From contig CAVRAP010000005.1 of assembly GCA_963718995.1 (NCBI GenBank), positions 28,348 to 92,347 of the forward strand: a stretch of 64,000 nucleotides of DNA, given 5' to 3'. Of this stretch, positions 56,490 to 64,000 are shown in pieces. This DNA is from UBA4744 sp963718995 (GTDB lineage Bacteria > Actinomycetota > Acidimicrobiia > Spongiisociales > UBA4744). Below the pieces are notes generated by a model that made no database searches, had not been told where the DNA came from, and saw only the letters and a list, made by a program, of their open reading frames with translations. Made by a program: the position numbers and the translations under genes. Every line of letters starts with the position of its first letter. Within the stretch, counting starts at the first letter, position 1.

Positions 56490-57251
56490 ATGGGAAAGGT
56501 CAGCCAAGCAGCCCTGTGGGGCGACGAGCACACCGAACTCGGTGAGATGGCCGTCGCCCCACTGCGGCCTTCCGCCGCGGTGGCCCTGTCCCGGGGCAAG
56601 TTCCCCAAGGGATACCCGCACCTCGACCCCAATGAGGACGCCGTGCTGGCCGCCACCGATGGGGTCACCTGGCTGCTGGCGGTGGCCGACGGCCACAACG
56701 GCTTCGATGCCGCCCGGGCTGCCGTGGCCGCCCTGCAAACCGGGGCCGCGGCCATCCTGAAGGCGGCAGCCGGCGACCCGGAAAGCGCCGCTCCGGGAGG
56801 CCCTCACCCGGGCAGGCGCCGCCGTCACCGAAGCGCTCACCGACGTCGCCGAGGACCGTTCGGCCAGCGCCACCGCCCTGACCGTGGCCATCGTCACCGC
56901 GAGACGTGCTGACCGCCGCCACCCTGGGCGACACGGCCACGGTGCTGATCCGGAACGGCCAGGCCCGCCGCCTCGGGAGCCCCACCCGGTTCCTGGGCAC
57001 CGGATGCCGACCTCGCCACGGCCCGGTCGACCAGGCCGACCTGCAAGCCGGGGACATGGTGGTCGTCGCGAGCGACGGTCTGCTGGACTTTCTCGGCCGT
57101 TCCCCCAACCGGATTCTGGCCCGCCTGGCCGCCCACCACCCCGATAATCCGGTCCGATTTGGCCCGCGCAGCGATCGAAAGAGCCTTCGCAGGTGGAGCC
57201 GGCGACAACATCGCGGTGGCTCTGTTTTACGCAGCACCATCGATGGTATAA
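56490..57251 (+). CDS. PP2C-like serine/threonine phosphatase
   Basis: About 250 residues across three frames (shifts near 56790, 56900 and 57165). Motifs: NEDAVLAATDGVTWLLAVAD GHNGFDAA with the metal Asp residues, LTAATLGDTATVLIRNGQ, MVVVASDGLLDFLG and AGDNIAVALFYAAP. Metal Asp residues of motifs 2, 8 and 11 are visible. It lies before the tyrosine-kinase region, though with a gap of 30 bases to the PKD gene; it may act on Ser/Thr kinases elsewhere. Confidence 0.75.
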
Positions 57252-57281
57252 GCTGACCAAGCGGTCAAGCCAGGAACAGCG

Positions 57282-57741
57282 ATGGGGCGTGGAATGATGA
57301 GAAAATACCTCAGCTTTGCTGTGTTGCTCATGCTCGTTCATGGCCATCCCGCTGGCCGCCTCTGGCCCAGACCGACCACCACCGAGCCCTACTCGGGCGG
57401 CGGGGTCACCGAAACCACCATCGCCCCCCGCATCGACGTGCTCTCGGCCGGCCTCACCAAGACCTTCACCGCCACCGGGTACGGCACCGATTGCACGTGG
57501 AGCTTCGGAGATGACTCGACCGGCACCGGCAACCCGGTGGATCACACCTACGCCGCCGCCGGCACCTACGACGTGACCGCCAACTGCGGCGGAGCGGTGC
57601 TCGAGCCTGCAGATCACCGCCGCCGAAGCCCTGTCGACCACCGGCATGGACGTGGCCCGCAATGTGCTGATCGCCATTGCCCTGATCACGTTCGGCGGAC
57701 TGCTGGTCCGCGCTACCCGCCCGGCCAAGGTCTACGCCTGA
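57282..57741 (+). CDS. Secreted PKD-domain protein with C-terminal membrane anchor
   Basis: Signal peptide starting MMRKYLSFAVLLMLV (frame shifts at once, near 57335), then a PKD-like domain TKTFTATGYGTDCTWSFGDD and NPVDHTYAAAGTYDVTANCG, then after a shift near 57605 a C-terminal helix NVLIAIALITFGGLLVRATR. About 150 residues. The end resembles a sortase-free anchor. It precedes the polysaccharide export genes. Confidence 0.62.
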
Positions 57742-57833
57742 CTGTGACAGACCGGGGTGGAGAGGGGTACAATCCGCCCGCGAACCCGGCCAGTCGGCCG
57801 GACAACAACCAGTCGACCACCAGAGGACATCGC

Positions 57834-59609
57834 GTGCAAGACATGAGGGATGAAGACTGGGCGATGGGGCCCAGCTTGCTGGAGTCGGTGTGGCGGTTCC
57901 GCCGCCTGGTCATCATCACCGTGCTGGCCGCCGCCGCCGCCGGGTTCCTCCTCTCGTTCCTGCAGACCACGTTCTACGAAGGGTCGACCCGTCTGATCCT
58001 CTCCGACCCCCGCAACGCCGGGGTGTTCCGCGACACCACCAGCCTGGTCATCGACCCGTCCCGCTACGTCCGCAACCAGGCCGAGCGGATGGTCTCCACC
58101 CCGGTCCTCACCAAGGCCGCCGAGCTCGAAGACGGCCGCCTCTCGATTGAGACTCTCCGCAAACGGGTCACCGCCCAGCCGTCCACCAACCTGGACCTGA
58201 TCACCATCAAGGCCCTCGACCCGACCGCCGCAGGGGCCGCCTCGCTGGCCGACTCGGTCGGCCGCGCCTACGAGGCGGTGGTGGCCGAAGACGTGATCAC
58301 CAACGCCACCGCGGCCCTGGCCGAACTGGACCGCTCCCGCACCGATCTCCAGATCCAGATCGACGCGCTCGAGGCCGAACTGGTCGTCAACCCCGAGGAC
58401 GCCACCGCCAAAGCCGAGCGGGACGCCGCGGTGGCGCAGTTGGTCAACTTGAAGAACCGGGCCGAGCAGATCTCGGTGGACGCCGCCCTGTACGGGTCGG
58501 GCGTTGAGCTGTTCGAGTCTTCCGAGATCCCCGAATCCCCCGCCACCCCCAAGCCGCTCCGCAACGCCGCCGTGGCCGGCATTCTCGGATTGCTGGCCGC
58601 CGGCGCCTACGCCTGGTGGCGAGCCGAACACACCCAGACCGCCGACACCCGCCACGACCCCGCCCCGGTGCTGGGCGCCCCCCTGCTGGGCGAGATCCCC
58701 GAATTCGCCACGGTCGGCACCAACGGGGCCACCCCGGCGCTGAGCGAACCGGGTTCGACGGCCGCCGAGGCCTACCAGTTCGTGGTTTCCTCCCTCGGGT
58801 TCGCCCTCCAGGAAGCCCCGGGAGCGATGGTGGTCATCACCAGCGCCGACAAGGGCGACGGCAAGACCATCACCGCCCTCAACCTGGCCGCCGCCGCCGC
58901 CAAGGACGGCCGCCGGGTGCTGTTGGTGGACGCCGACGAGCGCTTGCGGGGCCTCACCCGCTATTCGGGCGCGGCCCCTGCCCCGGGCCTGACCGACCTG
59001 GTGATCGGCAAGGCGAAGCTGGAGGCGTGCACCCGCCTGTGGCCGGCCCCCAACGGGATCAAGCTGCGGATGGTGCCGGCCGGCACCTCCCTCGAAGACA
59101 CGGCCGGTTTCTTCCGCACTCCCGCTTTCCGCGAGGCGATGCAGGAGGTGCGGGTCGGTTCCGACATGGTGCTGGTCGATACCCCGCCCATGCTGGCGGT
59201 GTCGGACACTTCGGCCATCGCCGCCCAGGCCGACGGCATCGTGCTGGTGGTCCGCAAGGGCACCCCGCTCCGCCACCTCGAAGAGGTCCGCAACCGTCTC
59301 GAGTTCTTCGGGGCCCCGCTGCTCGGCTACGTGTTCAACCGCTCCGACCCCAACAGCGGCCGCTACGGCTACAAGTACAGCTACGGCTACGCCTACAGCC
59401 GCTCGGTACACCTCCCAGGACGGGGAGAGCAAACACCGCCGGGAGCGGCAACGCCGCTGACCGTGCCCGGCCAACCCCGCCGCATGCGCCGCACAGGAGA
59501 CGACCCCACCGTGACCCACCGGTCCTCAGACTCCCTCCGCGATCGGCTGCTGGCGGGCCGCACAACCCGGATCGCTCCGGCCGACCGCGCCTCTTGCCGA
59601 TCGTGGTAG
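57834..59609 (+). CDS. Chain-length determinant/BY-kinase (Wzz-Wzc-like) protein
   Basis: Regulates polysaccharide polymerisation. N-terminal Wzz part with two membrane helices (FRRLVIITVLAAAAAGFLLS and AAVAGILGLLAAGAYAWWRA) and a coiled coil between; cytoplasmic tyrosine-kinase domain with SADKGDGKTITALNLAAAAA (Walker A), VLLVDADERLRGLTRYSG (A') and MVLVDTPPMLAVSDTS (B). A Tyr-rich tail YGYKYSYGYAYSRS holds the autophosphorylation cluster. GTG 57834 has AGAGGA 6 bases upstream. The true stop is probably TGA overlapping GTG 59511; an indel near the end makes the record read on to 59609. Confidence 0.9.
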   Translation: MQDMRDEDWAMGPSLLESVWRFRRLVIITVLAAAAAGFLLSFLQTTFYEGSTRLILSDPRNAGVFRDTTSLVIDPSRYVRNQAERMVSTPVLTKAAELEDGRLSIETLRKRVTAQPSTNLDLITIKALDPTAAGAASLADSVGRAYEAVVAEDVITNATAALAELDRSRTDLQIQIDALEAELVVNPEDATAKAERDAAVAQLVNLKNRAEQISVDAALYGSGVELFESSEIPESPATPKPLRNAAVAGILGLLAAGAYAWWRAEHTQTADTRHDPAPVLGAPLLGEIPEFATVGTNGATPALSEPGSTAAEAYQFVVSSLGFALQEAPGAMVVITSADKGDGKTITALNLAAAAAKDGRRVLLVDADERLRGLTRYSGAAPAPGLTDLVIGKAKLEACTRLWPAPNGIKLRMVPAGTSLEDTAGFFRTPAFREAMQEVRVGSDMVLVDTPPMLAVSDTSAIAAQADGIVLVVRKGTPLRHLEEVRNRLEFFGAPLLGYVFNRSDPNSGRYGYKYSYGYAYSRSVHLPGRGEQTPPGAATPLTVPGQPRRMRRTGDDPTVTHRSSDSLRDRLLAGRTTRIAPADRASCRSW

Positions 59610-61398
59610 GACTGATCCTGGTCCTCGCCCTCCTGGTCGGCCTCCTGGCCATCCGCGACCTGTCCCGGGCCGGATCGGCCTCGGAACGGGCCATCGCCGC
59701 GGCCCGCCAATCCGTCCAACTCGCCATCGACGGCGACACCATCGGCGGCGCAGACATCGCTGGACGCGGCCCTGGCCGATCTCGACACGGCCGGATCGTC
59801 ACTCGACACGTTCTGGATATCCCTGGTCGGCCTCTTCCCGCCCATCGCCGACGAGATCGACACCTCCACGGCCGGGATCGCCGCGGCCCGTTCCCTGGCC
59901 CTGGCCGGCCAGCGATCTTCTGGAGTTCGCCAACGCCGACCGCCCGGCCCTCCTCCACGACGGCCGCCTGGACGCCGAGGCGCTCGGCCTGCTCAACGAG
60001 GCCCTCGACCGGGCCGCCCTCAACACGATCGAGGCCCGGACCGCCCTCAACGGCGTGACGGGATCCCGGGTGGCGGCGGTGCGCGACAACCTCCAGATGC
60101 TCGAGGAAGCCTCTGCCTCACTCTTCGACGGGTCTGGTCGGTGCGAGGGCTCTGGTCACCCGCCTCGAGAGCGCCGTGGGCGGCGACGGCCCGTTCCGCA
60201 CGTTGGTCCTGTTCGAGAACGGCGCCGAGTTGCGGGCCACCGGCGGCCTGATCGGCTTCGTGGCGGAACTGGTCGTCGACCGCGGCCCGCTCCGCCTCAC
60301 CAACGTCGGCCCCTTCTCCGCCCTGCGCCAACCCGGCGACGGCCTGGCCGGCGTCGAAGCACCCGCCGACTACCTGGCCCGCTACGGCGTCTACCTGGCC
60401 AACACCCCGCTGTGGTCCAACGTCAACCTGTCGCCCCACTTCCCCACGGTGGCCGGGGTGGCCGGGGCGCTCTACGAGCAAGCCACCGGCCATCTCCCCG
60501 AACTGGTGGTGCGCCTCGACCTGACCGGGGCCGGCCAGATCCTCGCCGCCCTGCCGCCCGGAGTCGCAGGCGGAATTGCCCTTCAAACCATCCGAGCTGG
60601 CCACCGATTTCGTCATCGACTCCTACCTCCGGTACTCGGACCCGGAGGAACAGAACGTGTACCTGGCCGGAGTCGTCGACGAGATGTTCACCCAATTGCT
60701 GGCCGCCCCCACCGTCGACGGCGGCATGCTCGGCGGTGCGGTGGTCGGCTCCGCCCGGGAGCGGCACCTGGCCATCTTCTCCGATGACCCTGCCGTCCAG
60801 GGTTTGTTCGAGGCAGCCGGGATCGATGGGGCGCTGCAACCCGGCGACCCGGGCCAGGTGGAGGTAGTGGTCCAGAACTTCGGCGCCAACAAACTCGACC
60901 TGTTCACCGAGACGAGCTACGAGGTGACCCTCGAGCCAAACGACTGCACGATGATCGGGGCCGATCTCGACCACCATCACCAACGCCGCACCCCCCGATG
61001 CCGCCCAACTCCCCTCCCGGTTGCAGACCGCCGACGGCCTCTGGTGGGTCAACGTCTACCTGCCTCGCAACGCCACGGTCCTGGAGATCCTCGAGGACGG
61101 CGAGGCGACCACGGGCAGCGTGCAGACCGAACAGGGCCGTCCGGTGGCTGCGACGCTGGTGGACATCCCGGTCGGGCAATGCGGCCACGGTCACGGTCCG
61201 CTGGGAAGAAGAACTGGCCGAGCCCGACCTACCAACTGGCACTCCAACCCCAGCCTCTGGTGAACCCGGCCACCCTCACGGTGTCCGGGATTCCCGACTC
61301 AGCCGTTCACTCGCAACGCCACTTTCGAGATCCCGACCGAGCTGTTCCCCCGACGCGGACCGCTAGTCGACAGAGTCCTTTGGGCGGGGCCGCGATGA
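59511..61398 (+). CDS. DUF4012 membrane-anchored envelope protein
   Basis: Starts at GTG 59511. An N-terminal helix (LPIVVGLILVLALLVGLLAI), coiled coil, then the DUF4012 core: FRTLVLFENGAELRATGGLI, GFVAELVVDRGPLRLTNVGP, FSALRQPGDGL, LANTPLWSNVNLSPHFPTVA, then ELATDFVIDSYLRY and a beta-rich end. At least six frameshifts between 59600 and 61310. DUF4012 proteins are common in actinobacterial polysaccharide clusters and may be cell-wall ligase-like; function unproven. Confidence 0.82.
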
Positions 61399-61530
61399 CC
61401 GGTCTACAATCGACTGACATTGCCACCACGGGGTTCGAGCTGGGAGGCACGTCAGGACCATTGGAGGGAACGTGCCGGGCAAGCGGACAGAACTAAACGC
61501 CGTCGTGCATGCTTTGAGCGGTGATATCGA

Positions 61531-63362
61531 ATGAGTAGTCCTGCGTCTGACCGATCGTCGCCGTTTCAACCACCGGGTCTACCTGTTGCGGTTCGTGCTG
61601 CTCTCGATGCTCGATGCCACCCTCTGGCTCGCCGCCCTCTCGGTCGCCGTCAACGCCCGGCTGGGGTTTTCGTGGGCCCTGGTCGACATACCGGCCCTGC
61701 TGATCGTCGCCTTCGTGGCGATCGACATCCACCTGCTCACCGGCATCATCGCCGGCCTGTATACCGGCCGCCGTCGCCTGGCCTCCTTCGAGGAAACCGT
61801 CTGGCTGGCCGTTGCCGCCTCGGCCGGGACAACGGCAGCTTTCCTGGTTTCGTGGCTCGTGGGCGATGCCAACCTGGTCCCGCTCAGCGCCGTGCTGGCT
61901 GCCGGCGCCTACCAGTTGATCGGCGCCCTGGGAGTGCGCTACACGGGCCGGTTGATCCTCGACCTGCGCCGGCCTCGCTCGCCACGCGACAGCCGCATGC
62001 TCATCTTCGGCGCCGGCGAGGCCGGGCTCCAGACGGCCCGGGCACTGCTCCGCGACGCGCAGTCCGATGCGCTCCCGGTGGCTTTCCTCGACGATGACCC
62101 CTCCAAGGCAGGTTTGCGCACCCAGGGTCTGCGGGTCGTCGGCAGTCGGGAGCACATCGAGGCTGCCGCTACCACGTTCCAGGCCGACTCGATCCTGATC
62201 GCCATGCCGTCCGCCCCGCACGAGGCGCTGGTAGACGTCGCCGACCGGGCCCAGCAGGCCGGCCTCAAGGTGCAGGTCCTCCCTCGTCTCAGCCAGATCG
62301 TCGAGGACGGCATCCGGGTGCGCGACATCCGGGAGATGACCCTGGCCGATTTCCTCGAACGCGACGAAGCACACCTCGATCTCGGACAGATCGCCGGTTA
62401 CCTGCAGGGCAAAAGGGTGCTGGTCACCGGCGCCGGAGGCTCCATCGGTTCGGAACTGTGCGAAACGATTCGTCGCTTCAACCCCGATCGGTTGTTGATG
62501 CTCGACCACTCCGAGAACAACCTGCACCGCCTCTCCCTGCGGATGCACGGGTCGGGTTCGCTTGATTCACCCGATCTCATCCTGGCCGACATCCGCGATC
62601 CGGAAGCCCTTCGAGAGATCTTCGAGCGGGAACGCCCCCAGGTGGTGTTCCACGCGGCCGCCCACAAGCACGTCACGTTCCTCGAGGCCTTCCCGGCCGA
62701 GGCGATCAAGACCAACGTGCACGGCACCCTCAACGTGCTGGTGGCCGCCTCGGAAGTCGGGGTGGAGCGGTTCGTCAACATCAGCACCGACAAAGCGGCC
62801 GACCCGGTCAACGTGCTGGGCATCACCAAACGGATCGGCGAGCGGTTCACCGCCCACTTCGCCCCGCTCAGCTCCGGGGTGTTCATGTCGGTGCGGTTCG
62901 GCAACGTGCTCGGCAGCGACGGGTCGGTGATCCCGACCTTCCGGGAACAAATCATGCAGGGCCGCCCGCTCACGGTCACCCACCCCGACGCAACCCGCTA
63001 CTTCATGACCATCGCCGAGGCCGTGCAATTGGTGGTGCAGGCCGGAGCGATCGGCCAGGGCGGCGACGTGCTCGTGCTCGACATGGGCGAACCGGTCAAG
63101 ATCGTCGACCTGGCCCACCGCCTCTCTGCCCAGCTCAAGCCGGGACTACCGGTCAACATCGAGTTCATCGGTCTACGGCCCGGAGAGAAACTGCACGAGG
63201 TGCTGTTCTCGGCGACCGACAAGACCGGTCGACAAACCCCACGAACAACTGTGGCGCTGCGAAGTGCCTCCGCTCAGCCCGTCCCTCTTCGACGGGACGA
63301 CCAATCCGGAGCGACTGGCGGAGTTGGTGGACCAGCCGGCCCTAGCTTCCGAGGACCGCTAA
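61531..63362 (+). CDS. CapD/FlaA1-type nucleotide-sugar 4,6-dehydratase/epimerase
   Basis: Membrane-bound sugar-nucleotide enzyme. Four N-terminal membrane helices, a first Rossmann (MLIFGAGEAGLQTARALLRD), then the SDR domain with VLVTGAGGSIGSELCETIRR, VFHAAAHKHVTFLEAFPAEA, NISTDKAADPVNVLGITKRI and VRFGNVLGSDGSVIPTFREQ. In this family T-D-K and an M-x-x-x-K act in catalysis; here Met is Leu (LGITK). Shifts near 61580 and 63235; the C-terminus continues LWRCEVPPLSPSLFDGTTNP. Makes an amino or deoxy sugar precursor together with the aminotransferase next door. Confidence 0.9.
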
Positions 63363-63381
63363 CTCGACCACTCGCAGTCGG

Positions 63382-64000
63382 CTAGGCGCGATGGAGGCCA
63401 CGAACGATCTCGATGATCCGGTCTTGTTGAGCTTCCGTGAGTGCAGAGCCACTGGGCAGGCAGAGTCCGTTCTCGAAGAGCTGCTCCGAAACCGATCCCC
63501 CGATCATGGGATACGCCTCATAGAGCGGCTGCAGGTGCATCGGTTTCCACAGCGGGCGGGACTCGATGTTCTGACGCTCCAACTCCAGCCGAACGTCTTC
63601 CCGGGTCGCCCCGAAGGCGTCCGGATCGATGGTCAGCGTGGTCAACCACCGGTTCGAGACGCCCGTACGGGGCTTCCGGCATGAATTCGATCCCGGGGAG
63701 GTCACCAAGGCCAGCGACGTACCGGTCGAAGTTCCGTCGTCGTGCCTTGACCTTCTCGTCGAGAGTAGCTGAGTTGCCCCCGACCGATAGCGGCGAGCAT
63801 GTTGGACAGGCGGTAGTTGTAGCCGATCTCCGAGTGCTCGTAGTGGGGGGCAGGGTCACGGGCCTGCGAGGCAAGGAATCGGGCTCTCTGATCGCCTCGG
63901 TGTCGTTGGAGAGCAAGGCCCCCCCGCCGGAGGTGGTGATGATCTTGTTCCCGTTGAACGACAGGATCCCGAACGATCCAAAGCTCCCCGCCGGCCGGCC
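63382..64000 (-). CDS. DegT/DnrJ/EryC1-type sugar aminotransferase (partial)
   Basis: PLP aminotransferase of nucleotide sugars, 5' end outside the window. SFGILSFNGNKIITTSGGGA holds the PLP Lys, then HYEHSEIGYNYRLSNMLAAI, RRNFDRYVAGLGDLPGIEFM, and NIESRPLWKPMHLQPLYEAY, a strong family motif. At least three frameshifts (about 63880, 63770 and 63680). Convergent with the dehydratase gene. Together they could yield a UDP-4-amino-sugar, as in the PglF/PglE pair. Confidence 0.88.

Noticed and set aside
57732..59519. 595-residue open frame antisense to the BY-kinase gene
   Set aside because: Gly-rich shadow of the kinase coding sequence without family features.
57282..59609. One 775-residue PKD plus tyrosine-kinase protein
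   Set aside because: The join is a by-product of frameshifts: the PKD protein has its own anchor and stop at 57741 in another frame, and the kinase has its own GTG with a ribosome site.

Overview
The window is high-GC bacterial DNA that reads best as an uncultured actinobacterium, plausibly of the Acidimicrobiia type. Pointers are a mycothiol glycosyltransferase (mshA), a DUF222/HNH protein behind an actinobacterial LexA box, a DtxR regulator, an RsiG-type c-di-GMP anti-sigma, class II ribonucleotide reductase, an actinobacterial LigB, and many lipoproteins with Thr-rich linkers. The lineage is inferred; there is no rRNA or tRNA here. About twenty genes are broken by one- or two-base shifts with intact protein continuing in the next frame. 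These shifts hit conserved genes and cluster at 1-8, 23-26, 50-53 and 55-64 kb, so they look like uncorrected sequencing indels rather than decay. Genes are given as whole loci with approximate shift positions.

Layout. 1-5.5 kb (minus strand): an operon for a b6f-like quinol:cytochrome c reductase (membrane protein, 2[4Fe-4S] ferredoxin, split cytochrome b, Rieske protein, cytochrome c). The cytochrome b C-terminal half carries repeated short helical modules. 5.6-8.6 kb: an ABC exporter, a lipoprotein and a small DUF2007-like protein. 8.7-9.9 kb: an SOS-controlled, apparently leaderless DUF222-HNH gene. 10.0-13.3 kb: a cbb3-oxidase-like operon whose CcoN-like subunit has lost every heme and copper ligand, and whose two cytochrome c subunits begin with the same helical module found in the reductase. 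This is the most unusual system in the window. 13.7-17 kb: SAM hydroxide adenosyltransferase, VOC protein, Clp1-like P-loop protein, CAP-domain protein, then an intergenic region with a DnaA-box cluster. 17.1-21.8 kb: a tight minus-strand operon M23 peptidase - rsiG - asparaginase - acetyltransferase - mshA. 21.9-28.6 kb: MoaD/membrane fusion, GntR regulator, flotillin/NfeD pair, asnA, lipoproteins, a haloalkane-dehalogenase-like hydrolase.

28.7-42.8 kb: kbl-tdh threonine catabolism, an SDR, a methyltransferase, nrdJ behind paired NrdR boxes, lipoproteins, YceH, and an iron-uptake operon (dtxR-type regulator, feoA, feoB in two ORFs, FeoC-like). 43-49.3 kb: hydrolase-cyclase fusion, SpoU methyltransferase running in frame into galE, a DMT permease, an MFS permease, a DUF695-like protein. 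49.4-50.3 kb: arrays of GC-rich palindromes around a DUF559 nuclease gene. 50.3-57.3 kb: ligB, maf, metallopeptidase, S41 protease, ECF sigma/anti-sigma and a PP2C-like phosphatase. 57.3-64 kb: an envelope-polysaccharide region (PKD protein, chain-length/BY-kinase, DUF4012, CapD-like dehydratase, DegT aminotransferase cut by the window end).

Electron flow can be pictured from quinol through the b6f-like complex to c-type cytochromes and possibly to the CcoN-like/cytochrome c complex, with the shared modules as a candidate physical link. No true terminal oxidase is present in this window.
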